From assembly GCA_000499405.2 (NCBI GenBank), contig HG738139.1, forward strand, positions 752,564 through 816,563: DNA of 64,000 nucleotides, written 5' to 3'. Position 1 is the stretch's first letter, and every line of letters begins with the position of its first letter. This DNA is from Onchocerca volvulus (taxonomy: Eukaryota; Nematoda; Chromadorea; Rhabditida; Onchocercidae). The notes beneath the pieces are model-generated. The model was not told the DNA's origin, did no database searches, and worked only from the letters and a program-made list of their open reading frames with translations. The translations under genes and the position numbers were made by a program. Positions 50,310-61,409 of the stretch are shown one piece after another.

Positions 50310-51398
50310 GCAGATTAGTTTTCTTATGTATATCATCGTATTTACGAATTTATCTATTTTTTTAATATAGAAAGTATATATAAATAATAATAGATCTCTC
50401 AATAATTGTCATAACCTCGAAGTTAATAATAATTTTCTTTACAATTTTCTTTACATTGTGTTGTTTTTTCATTGTGATTATGAAAAAATTGTAGATTGAA
50501 TTCTCTTTCTCAGTTCTCACAGTTCCTCCAATTCTTCTGATTCATTCACTTGAAAATGAACCTCAAACTTGGGTAATTAAAGCTTTATTTTTTGATTAAT
50601 TTGTTAATCAACGTACGTAGCAATTATATCAACAATTCAATTTCGATAATTTCAAAAGGACAATTTTCATGAAGAGAACATAGTACGAAGGAAAAGAGAT
50701 ATGGTTATGCAATAGAAGAAAAATTCAATACCACGAGCTGGACCATCCGACCGAACTCACGGCTGCCCATTCTTTGCAATGATTTTTGTGCTAGGACCCC
50801 TTTCTTCTTCGTGGATTGAAGATGCTAATATCTTTTTCGGACTGCAAAAAAGATCATTTGTTGTCTCGGGAGTATGCGTCCTTTTTAGCGCATGAGAATG
50901 TGCTTGTAGTTAGCGCATGATGAAAGAGAGCTTTTTTTAAAGCTCATTGTTTTAATAGATAAAAAAGTGATTTCAAAATCAACCAAAGCAAATACGTAAT
51001 GTCAAATTTAAAACAAAGGAATCACTGGATTTCTTCTTTTTCAGCGACACCTTGCTTGTAGATAACTATGTTAGTGACTTTTGTATGGTATTAACTTCCC
51101 ATTGTAACCCAAATAAAGTGTTTATTATTATTAATCTCTTTTTATGGGAAAATTTTTCTGTCGCATATTGTTATATAACTATGTATATGCTGGTGAGAAA
51201 TTTATTGAGGAACTGTTAATATCTTATATCAACATACAACTCACAGGTTAATTTAATGTTATTCACATGCTTATCAAACATTTGACAATATTTTTCTCGG
51301 TAAATCTAATGTGAAATTAATTTTATCTATTACGGGAAGAAATAAAGACTTCAAGAGAAGGAATTGTATGTAAATTTATTTTATTTTTTTTCGGGAGA
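50216..51398. other. Unassigned middle of the Wolbachia-like insert
   Basis: It starts with a T run (~50,269-50,305). It contains twice-repeated tagcgcatgag/tagcgcatgat (50,886-50,925) and an inverted repeat gagcttt-ttt-aaagctc (50,928-50,945) that would pass for a bacterial terminator. No protein was recognised. Origin (bacterial or host) of this part is uncertain. Confidence 0.4.
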
Positions 51399-51893
51399 TT
51401 TCGTATACTGAGAAAATGTGCAACCGAAACACTAATGAAAAACCTGTCATGTCTTAACATATTCAATGATTTGCTGAAGTTTCACGACTGTTATATAACT
51501 GATATAATGACTCCCCGTATAGAAATATGTGCACTGGACCTTTATTTAAGCAGACATGAAGTAATAAAGATAAGAAATACTTGTCATACTAAGATACCTG
51601 TCTATAAGAACAACTTTCTTATAGACAGTCTCTTTTATGTGAAAGATCTTCTTTTTGACAAGAGTGAGATCATTGATTTGAAAAGCCTTGTGCAGAACGT
51701 AATATTTATTCCGCCTTCAATGAAAACTATTAACCTCTTCATTGAGATGAAGTCTGCTAGACCACATTTAGCTGTAGTGCTAGACGAACACGTTGAAACT
51801 GATGGTTTAATTTCAATGGTCGACCTCATAGAAAAATTGGTACTGAACTTTAACAGTGGAAACGAACCTTTTGAATGTACAACATCAATTATT
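51399..51893 (+). pseudogene. tlyC: tlyC/hemolysin C (CBS-domain) fragment, Wolbachia-type
   Basis: Open frame of about 150 codons without a stop up to the insertion edge: NIFNDLLKFHDCYITDIMTP, then RIEICALDLYLSRHEV, HTKIPVYKNN, VKDLLFDKSE, NVIFIPPSMKTI and HLAVVLDEHVETDGLISMVD. IMTPR, the RIPVY-type motif and DLLFD with AVVLDE..GLI..D are hallmarks of paired CBS domains in the CorC/TlyC (hemolysin C) family, which are bacterial membrane-linked proteins of ion efflux, sometimes called hemolysins. The family is about 290 residues; here the start is degraded and the C-terminal CorC/HlyC domain is missing. The stop near 51,902 is host sequence. The frame is intact, unlike putA, although a eukaryotic promoter is not evident. 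It is described as a pseudogene because both ends are lost. Confidence 0.8.
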
Positions 51894-52436
51894 ATCAAAT
51901 AGGCACAGCAAGAACAACAACCAATAGATGCAACAACAACGGCAGCAAACAGCAATCCCGCAGTACACGCAATTTGGAATGTCACAGTCACCGCATACTG
52001 TACTTGTTCCACTTTCATCTGCTGAAGCTCTACAATACAGACAGTCGCAAGTGTACGTCCAATCACTGGTTTGTTTTTTTTGCTTGTACGTTCACTTTTC
52101 ACTCTTTTGGTACATTAATTTATATTTCTGATCTTAAGATTGTTACATTTGAAGAGATCATAATGACAAATGACACGATTCAAATTGAACGTAAATGGAT
52201 TTCGTAGGAGTGAATCTTGTACATTAAAACTAACCGTACATGATCAAATTAGAAATTGCGGCTCTATCTACACAAAAAAAAAAAAAANGATCTACTGATC
52301 AGTAAGACAAGTATCCCAAACGGAATTGAAAACAGGTACTGAATTTAATGACAATCAATATGACATTGAATGTTCTCATCGGCGCTGCAAATTTAATAGA
52401 TCAACCGATTTCGGACTCAATCAGAAATATTTATTA
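51894..52436. repeat. Segmental duplication, copy B, older part right of the insert
   Basis: Colinear with ~18,770-19,316. The Gln-rich exon equivalent (51,928-52,068) has an open frame here (QQTAIPQYTQFGMSQ, SPHTVLVPLSSAEALQYR, gtttgt donor) where copy A is shifted and stopped. One ambiguous base lies at 52,288, after an A run. Confidence 0.85.
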
Positions 52437-55400
52437 CACTGCTTGATATGAGAATAATTAATAGACAATATATTTATTGTATAGCAATTGTCGTGGATTT
52501 TTCTGAATCCGTGATGAGTAATGTCGATCAACAACAAAATACCACCAGTGAATCTAGGCGAGTTGATCTGAGTTACGTCGAGTCGAGTTGGATTGAGTAG
52601 CATCCAATCGATTGGGCTAAGTTATGTCGAGTCGAGTTGGTTGAGTCGCGTCTACACCGTATTATAAAATCTTTATATGAAGAAGATGGCTATTTTCTTG
52701 ATACAAACAGGTTTATATGTATTAGAGATGGGAGTGATTTACATTAACACGGGAAATTGTTAAGACCCAATTAAAACATAAGCATCGTAGCAAGTTCTGA
52801 TGAGAAGATTAAGATGTGACTTTGGACAGAAATGTGAATTTAGATGAACATTGTGAGCAAATTGATGGCAAAAGCATTTCCTGTATGTCAGGAATACAAA
52901 CATATTGGCATCGGTAAAAACAGAAAAAAAATGGGAATGCAATGGGAAATATCAGTTAAATATTCACAATATTGGTTACATTCCTTTACAATGAGAAAGT
53001 TATTTGATTATTTATTTTTTTGGTATTTGGTCGCGATATCGGAATTCGCGAACAGCAACTCTCACAGATTAAGATGTCACTTGCATGTCATCCATTGTTT
53101 GTACCAAAGATATATGTGAAATCTACATGAAAGTGAATGAATTCCCGTTATCTGTAAGGATTGATTTTCGGATGTAAATTTTTCGATTTGGAAACTTTCA
53201 AACATTGCGAGTGCTAATTATTTAATTTTTTTTCACTTGAAGAAGATTCAAGAAAAATTTATATAAATACGGAAAGCCATCGACAATTCATTTGCTGCAG
53301 CAATTTCCGTCCATTATGTTTGGACAGTCAAACTCTGTAATGACGTATGGTCCATAACCAATTCTTCATTCATTTGTCCAGCCCAACGGCGCACGTTCTA
53401 TTTTCACAAGCACATCAAACACATGCACAAGTAAGGATTTTGTCTTGCATTTTGTGGTAACTCACGTTAACAGAGTTATAATCGGAATTTCTCCTTGATA
53501 TTTCTTTTGACAGAAGGCATCATAGTTTTCTTTAGAATGATGTTTTTATGGTCAAGTCTGCATTCAGTTTCCATGTTGCAACTGGGAAGCTTTGATTTTC
53601 TGAATGATTTGACTATTTTTTTCTTTCTTGGTTTGAAATGATTAAAAGCTTCATCAGTAGATACGCTTAACGAGAGCAGTCGATATACTGACCGCTATTC
53701 CTTATAGGTCCAATGTGACATTCAATCCAGACTATCAGATCAAGAAATATGAGTACTTTTCATTTTGGATGCTTCTATCGAGTGTATTCTAACAAGAGTG
53801 ATCATTGAATTACTTGCTTTGGAAAAACCGCAAATACCAAGTATTTTGCATCATCAAGCCCCTGTTACTGATGATCATTATATTTACGTTTTGGCAAATT
53901 GGTGAAAATAAAAAATTTTTGTCTCAAACTGAATCAAAAACATATTCATCAAAATGGTGCTTTTTCAAGAGACAGGATTTTTTACTAGCCTAAAATAAAT
54001 CGTGTGTTTTTTTTTGGCCAATAAAATTTTGCTCATTCATTCCCAATATACTCCTGAAATAAAAGAAAAATTTGAACTGGAATTAAATAGATGACTATTT
54101 CAAATAAATAAATACTTATTTTGTACAATTTTTTTTAGAATCACCCAGGTTTAAAACATATATTTATTTGCAATTTTTTGACATATTATCGAGTAATTAC
54201 GATATATTTCTATTCATTTTTAAAACGTTTAATTTTGCATAAATTCTTGTACATTTGTTAAATTGTCAAGAATTCTATTCAAATTTTAGATGCATACTTT
54301 CCTTGTGAATTTCTTATTGCATATTTTTTACGCAGTTCAAACACATATTTCAATATGATTTTTGCATGTATTTTTTCCAAAATAGCTTTCCAATATTTTT
54401 AATTTTATAACGTATTTATCAGCTTTTCTATAAATTTTTGCAGATAATTTTTGCATAACTCCAAATATTGTTTTATATCCTTTTGTTTCAGTAGAGCTTT
54501 TTCTGATTTTTATACTTTTTTCTTACATTTGAAATTGAATTTTAATTTTAATCTACCTTTTTTCTCTTTTCATATTTTTTCCACTTGTCTTTCTCCCTTT
54601 TACTAGATCTTTCATTCTTCAATTTGTTTAATTTCAAACGAGAAGATGAATCTGTAATAATATTTGCTGCGCTTTTATTTTCTCCAATTCTTAATAACAA
54701 AAAACGAGATCAGTATTTCAAAGAATTTTTCTATCAAACAGTAATTTTCTCTTAATTTATTTCTTTAAACGTTGACTTTTTAAATGATTCGAAATTTGTT
54801 TGGTTAAGTTAACTATCTTTTCATGTTATTTCACTAAGACATTACAAATCCTTCAGATTTTTTTCGTTAAGATACACGCGACATATTAGTTTGCAATACT
54901 TAATCGAAACTTTTTTAGATAAATTCAGCAACGTTTATCGACGAAAAAAGTTCAGTACAATTCTGATGTAATAGAAACATATTTTACTGCATAATATTTC
55001 TCTTAAAATTTATGACAAGTCCATTGAAAAGCATTAAAAAATTTCTTCAATATGTTCAAAAACTACTTCAATGTTTGAAATTGTTGAAAAAAGTGTAAAT
55101 ACCAGGAAATATAAAAGAAAAGTATCCCTTTTCTCTATCGGAATTTCTTTTCCACTTTCTTTGCTTTTCATATTTAAAACTGTTCTCTCTGTTTCTTACA
55201 TAAGATAAAATGATAAAATTAGATGAATTACCATTGTCCAGATAACGATTTCAAATTCAACTAGAACAAGTCTTCCATCTATTCGTTTTAAGACATAATT
55301 TTTGGCATAAACTAATTTTTGAGAAGAAATTTTTTCGTGAGACAAAAATTTGCGCAAAGTTCAGTTTTCAGCTTCCAAATTGCCATGCCTTATAAAAAGA

Positions 55401-56011
55401 AGAGGAAAATGGAAAATTTTCTAAATAAAACTAATTGTTTTATTCAGAATTTAAAATTACGAAAAAGCAACTGACCAAATAAAAGAAAGTAAGCAAGGAA
55501 TTTATTGCGGCCTATGCAAATTTCAGACAATAAAAGCGAGGTAAATTTATTTATATAAAAATGTTTGACTAATTGGAAATATCAGTTCTTTGTGTGTTGT
55601 GATTTTGCGTAAGTGAGTTGAGGTCATTTCTCTGACAAGAGAGAAGTTGAGATAACGGACGACGGAAAGGTTATTTATGTTCGAAGTGTGGTGTAATTAG
55701 CAATTTAAATTAAATTTTTCCTTTCAAAATTTCCGCTTAGAATACATTTTCAACTAGTATTATACCTTCCTGTTCTTTCTGCGTCTTAAGTAAAAAAACG
55801 ATGTAAGACTGGTCTATATTGTCATAAAAAGAAATTGAAATAAAAATCACTACATGAAAAAATATGGTCAATTATGCCAAATAGCGTAATGCAAACGCAA
55901 AATAAAGTATGTTTTGTGTTGGAAGGCTGACCAACTGTTCTTGGTCAGTTTGCGAAACTTAGATTTTAATGAATGAACTTTAATGAAAGCAGTTTTAGTG
56001 AAATCTCATGA

Positions 56012-56025
56012 GCTAAAATTTCAGG
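56012..56025 (+). promoter_or_regulatory. Probable spliced-leader acceptor of trehalase copy B
   Basis: aaaatttcag one base before the ATG at 56026; identical to copy A. Confidence 0.55.
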
Positions 56026-59000
56026 ATGTGGTCTTCTACAATTTACAGACATGTTCTATTTATAATGGCTGTGTTGACACGCTTCGTACTATTGTCACAA
56101 CCATCTTTTTCAGAACTCAATAAGGTAATAGCTGGTATCCAGAAGGTAAAAGAGAAGGAAGGTATCAATGATGTGTGCGATGAAACTGACGGCACTGGAA
56201 ATTGGTTCGTGATGAATCTCAAAACTGTTCGGAAACAAATAAATAGACTAGACAACAATTTGCATTGCCTTGCAAGCAGGCGGCAAATAAAAAATTAGAA
56301 AAACATTGGATTATACTCTGATACTGTAGATTTTCTCTTATTGAACTTCTCAATTACTGTTGAATTCCAGAATTTCTAATATTTCGTATGAAAAATCTGT
56401 TTCAATATGTTGCCTAAGCCTGATCACAAAACTCTTCTAGGTTTCATTTTGAATCCAGCTTTCTCCATATGGAAATTTCAAATATATTCATTTTAGGAAT
56501 ATATACTGCAGCGGTACTATACTTGCAGCTATCAATCTACACCGTCTGGAAGTGGATTCGAAGACATTCGTCGACAGACCATTGAAATCCGATCCACGTA
56601 GGAATGAAATTTGCATAAAAATTTTTTCAATCTTATAGATGTCGAAAAACCTATAGTGTCGCAAAAATGCATACATCAGATACTCTTCGCGGATATGAAT
56701 GACAGAAAATCACTTTCATATCTTAAAGGAAACGTTATCTCTGCAAAATATATTGAGTGAAATTTGATACTGATTATGCAATATTTTAGAATTTGTTTTA
56801 AAAGAATTCAAAAAAGCATTCGGAAAACTATCGATAGATAAAATTAATGCGAAGAAGCTCGTAGAATTTCGAAAACGTTTTTTTGGCGAGCCAGGGATGG
56901 AATTGAAGAGTTGTCATATTTCGGAATGGAGGGAATTACCGCCGAAAATCGCGCGAATAAAAGATAAAGCTTTGAAAAATTTTGCAGTATTTTTGAATCG
57001 AAGATGGAAAGATCTATGCAGACAAGTGAGAACAGTAAAAAATTTTTATCGTAGGGAACTCGTGAACTATATGCTCAAAAGATGGGAAATATGATTTTTT
57101 TTTTAAAGGATTAATTATTTGAAATAATAAATATATTAAGCTAAACTGGAAGATCAATTCATGCAAATGTATTTCAAGATAATTAAAATCGAAAATCCGA
57201 GACAGAATTCATTGATCGAAGTACCTCATCAATTTATCGTGCCAGGCGGTCGATTTAGAGAATTCTATTACTGGGATGGGTATTGGATTGTGAAAGGTTT
57301 GATTGCGAGCAACCTCTTCGAAATGGTCAAGAATATGCTGAAGAATTTCATCTATTGTGTCAAAAAATAAGTTTTTATCAATTACTAATCCATATTTTAT
57401 AATCGACTGTAAAGCATTTTTTTCGATAAATCCTCACTAAATATGAAGCCATAATATACCTTCTTTTCTGATAAAAGGTGCAAGAAATGAAATGCGGAAT
57501 TAGAAATTGGCTGCGAAATAAACGGAAAAAAAAAATGAAAGAAATATTCCAAAAACAAAATTATTAGCCTACGATATTGAGAACGACGGATAAATAATCA
57601 AAAAAAGATTAAATGAAAACCAACCAATGAGAAAAAAACATCACTTTGATATAAAGAGTTAATTCACGTTAAAAACTGTCCATCAACCTATGTCCGTGAC
57701 ATTTCAGAAATGTTTTCTTAGAGATTGCTCATATGGAGCAGATTGAAGTTATTTGTGGTATCAATCCATTTCCAAAAAAAGACTGATAAAAACCAATGAT
57801 TAATAAGGAATTGAGTACAAGATCTCTTAAAGAAAGATTTAATGCTTCAATGTGTTATAAAACTGTTGCTTATTATTGTATGTCAGTAAAGGAAAAACAC
57901 TTATTTCTTACGACGACGAAGAAAAAGTCGCAGGAAACATCCTGAACGAATTCAGTATCGTATTCTTCATTATTAGCTCACATTTTTCTAATTTAGCAGA
58001 ATTATTATACACTTTCAGAATAATCCACCATTTTAGGTTCGGTTTCGTACCGAATGGCGGACGTATTTATTATTTAAGACGCTCACAGCCGCCATTTCTC
58101 ATCCCAATGGTATATGAATATTATGAGGCTACGAGAGATGCCAAGTTTATTAAAGAAAATTTCGATCATCTCGTGAAAGAATACGAATTTTGGGTTAACA
58201 ACAGGTAAATGATCATTAAATACTCATTTGGATATAAAATATATTCGGCAAGCGTTTGTTGGTATACAAAGTAATTTTTACGATGAATTTTGAATCGAAC
58301 TTCCTTCTAAATTTTCATGAAAATAGTTACATATTAATGATAAAACTTGCTCCATTTACTGGTATGATCTCTGATATCGGTGTCGAATACATTGTTCTCT
58401 TTAAGACATTTAGTTCTAAAATAATGGCTGTATCAGAGATTTAAAAGAATAAATGATAATATAACTGTGAACGATTAAGATCAATGAAAATAAAAGATGA
58501 GAAGGGGTATGAACATATTGTATATCAGTATCGTACTGTTTCAAATGTACCTCGTCCGGAGTCATTCCGAGCTGATATTGAAGTGGCCACAAAAGTCGGA
58601 GAAAAAGATAGGCGAAAATTTTTTCAGGTAATGTAATTCAAGTAAAAAAGTTGGAAATATTGCTAAACCATCATTCTAGGATACTGTAAGATCTGTTTTT
58701 GTATATTTATGTTAATTTGTAGCATATTCATTAAATGACTACGAAGATGGAATAATGTTATGAAGAATGAGTAAGAATTATAATAATCCAACATAGCATA
58801 GATATTTTGCAGGATTTAGCGTCAGCGGCAGAATCTGGTTGGGACTTCTCGTCGAGATGGTTCAGAGATCGGAAAACATTGCAGACGATTGAAACAACTA
58901 ATATTTTACCTGTCGATCTGAATGCATTAATTTGTTGGAATACTAATATTCTCAAATATTTCTCTAACATTATTGGTATATTTTTCGTTTCTTTGCTCCT

Positions 59001-60543
59001 TTCTTGATGTAAGCTGAAATATTCTGATAATTGACGTGACTTTTCACAGAAACTTCAAAAAATCTAACAATAAATTATTTAAAACAGGTAAAGAGCAGAA
59101 GGCAGAAGAATTTGAGAATAAGAGGTTGAGTGCTTGCAAAGCCTTAAATGCCATATTTTACAATAAAACAGAAAAGGCTTGGTTCGACTTCAATTTGCGC
59201 ACCAAATCGCACAATGTTTTATTTTATCCCTCCGCTATAGTGCCTCTTTACACAAATTGCTACGAAATGTTAGACTACGATAAATCGGCTAAAGTTATTG
59301 ACTATATGAATGTAAGTTCTATGAGTTTTTGCGATATCTGCTTGATTACTGCAAGTTGCAAATTGCATTCAAATTCGAACGACAATTGGATTGTCAAAAG
59401 AAGAAAATCCGATGAGAGACAAATACTTCCGATATCAGACAGCTTGAATCACAATGATAGAATTTGAAATCTTCATTGTTTTCAGTATTATTCGCATTTC
59501 TCAGAAGTTTATTGCAGCGATCACGTGCTTTTAATTATCCAAGTGGTATACCGACAAGTCTTAAAGAAACTGGGCAACAATGGGACTTCCCGAATGGTTG
59601 GCCTCCTATGCAACATATAATTATTGAAGGGATGCGAAAATCTGACAATCCCGATGCTCAGGAAATGGTAAATTAACACTGAGTTATTCTTCTGCTCAAC
59701 AGTTCAAATACCTTTCAAGTTCTTCCAAATTTTATAGACTTTTTAAAAATTTCCATAATCAATAACAGTTGATTATAAGGCATTCAAATTGGCACGAAAA
59801 TGGATATTGGCCAATTATAAGATATATGAAACAACAAAGAAAATGTGGGAAAAGGTTTTTATTTTCGTTTTTCAAGTTACAAGCCTAATAAGCTCTTGTA
59901 CTTACCCTTTAAATTGGATGCAAGTTATTCTTAAGAATTTTTGCTTCTTTCACATAACCATTAATTAATATATTGGTATAACTACTTTATGTTGTTAATT
60001 ACATAAATTTCAAAAAATTTCTGCGAATTCTTCTAAAAAAAACTTTTTTGGTAGAATAAATTCAAATATTAGAGAAGACGGCACCTCCTATTTAAATTTC
60101 TATTCAATAGCAAGCCAAAGTTAGCTAATCAATGCACATTGATATGCTTTCCCCATTGTTTAGATTGTTGTTACTGGTACAATCCCTGAACCAGGAGTTG
60201 GCGGCGAGTACGATGTACAGGTATCTGAATCATATTTGTTTAAAATTTTGGCATTTCAATGAAATATTATACGTTTGTTTCATTACTAAAAACTCAAAAT
60301 ACCAAGCATGCTATCTTTTTTTTTCAGGATGGTTTTGGTTGGACAAATGGTGTTATCTTGGATCTCCTGGTGACGTATTCTGATCGAATGACTATTGCAG
60401 GCATTGGGGACGAATTGACGCCTAAGCCGATAAAACCTTGTCGGAAGAAAACAAATCGCATCGATTACAATATAATTATTATGATAATGCTTCACGCTAT
60501 TATTTTTTATTTCGCAAAATGTGCATTTACGCTGCAAATTTAG
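56026..60543 (+). CDS. Trehalase (GH37), copy B; catalytic Asp present
   Basis: Exons: 56026-56124, 56497-56597, 56790-57034, 57179-57366, 58037-58204, 58480-58627, 58813-58975, 59088-59311, 59518-59667, 59769-59854, 60164-60220, 60328-60543. Same architecture as copy A: signal peptide, signature 1 ([14 protein letters not shown]), signature 2 ([11 protein letters not shown]), GGEYDVQ and DGFGWTNG, hydrophobic C-terminus. Codon 58843-58845 is GAC, so the general-acid motif GWDFSSRW is intact. Amino-acid differences from copy A are few: S/F in the signal region, R/K in exon 3, A/G in signature 1, three in exon 5 and T/D in exon 7. The exon 4 donor (ataag at 57367), the one-base phase problem before exon 10 and the unresolved exon 1/2 join are shared with copy A. 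It is the better candidate for an active enzyme, if it is spliced correctly. Confidence 0.85.
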
Positions 60544-61086
60544 CCAATTCGAAGTTATTTGATTATCTTTAAATGTGAAAACTTATGTCACGACGTTTTG
60601 AAATCGTATTTTCCATTCGATCGATACTTGGAAACAAAACTGTTTTTGCAAAAATATCAAAATACATTCAATTTGGTGGCTATTATTATTAGTTATTGCT
60701 CAAATCTCATCCTTTTTCTGACATTTCAATATTTTCCTTAGAAAATTTCTGTTTGTTCCCAGAATTTATTATTTAATGTTTTAATGACATACTGGTTTAG
60801 ACATTTTGTTAATTCTATTAAACTTTTGCGGAGGAAGCGTTACAGTCACTTGTATAGCAAAAAGATACAAATGATACCACAATTCTTGGTTTTTTTCCCG
60901 AGACTGACTGTCCTTTTGCGTATCGATTCGATTAGGCCAAGTAATCCTCTTACATGAAGATTGTCCAGAATGGCAGTCTGACTGGAGTTGTATTCTGTTT
61001 TGTCGGCATTTCTGCTCCCTAAATGAATTAAATTCTCTAGATTTTATATCTCCTGTTTGCAGTTCACAGCAGTTAACACTTTTCTA
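60544..61086. other. 3' flank of trehalase copy B
   Basis: Duplicated intergenic DNA to 61,064, then the junction with unique sequence. No gene. Confidence 0.4.
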
Positions 61087-61355
61087 TTATTTCTGCTTAA
61101 ATGGATAAAGTATTGTCATTATTCTTAAATTCAACGCATGTTTGGAATCCTGACATACAAAGAGAAATGTGGTCAGGTAATGGGCTACTTCACGTAACTG
61201 CATTAATTTATTCATTTAATATTCCCACCAACTGTCCAGCAATTTACTGCAACTTCTCTCCGAACAAGGAGCGGACCTGTCCTAATATTTCCAAGTTGTG
61301 AAATTATTTCCTCTACCAAACGGAGTGATGACTGCTGCCAATTATCTTCCACCAT
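61087..61355 (-). CDS. Small two-exon gene, unknown, at the duplication edge
   Basis: Exon 1 is 61355-61248 and exon 2 is 61149-61087; phase 0 join, gtaaat donor and atgtcag acceptor; 56 residues. A ttttaacag acceptor lies 10 bases before the Met and suits trans-splicing. The protein begins MVEDNWQQSSLRLVEEII and ends RIMTILYPFKQK: amphipathic helix then a short hydrophobic tail. It is not recognised. The stop is only ~23 bases from the duplication breakpoint, so it may be a gene cut short when the duplicated block landed here, converging on trehalase copy B. Confidence 0.45.
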
Positions 61356-61409
61356 TTTTTTCTGTCTGTTAAAATTCTTTTTTGGAGAATTATGCATACC
61401 TTTGCGCAT

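Larger units (their letters stand above)
49204..51893. other. Wolbachia-like DNA inserted in the nematode chromosome
   Basis: Sequence absent from duplication copy A, whose uninterrupted equivalent is 18,756-18,769. Inside lie a putA-like and a tlyC-like fragment in the same orientation, both reading as alphaproteobacterial (Rickettsiales) proteins and lacking introns. Host homology stops at ~49,203 and resumes at ~51,894 (tcaaatag) with loss of about 14 bases of target, as expected for end-joining capture. Nuclear copies of Wolbachia DNA are well known in filarial worms. Confidence 0.8.
52437..61064. repeat. Segmental duplication, copy B, near-identical block
   Basis: Near-perfect match to 19,317-27,948, in the same orientation. 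Differences are rare single substitutions and 1-2 base indels, except for a cluster at ~57,900-58,140. It ends at tgcagtt (to 61,064). Confidence 0.93.
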
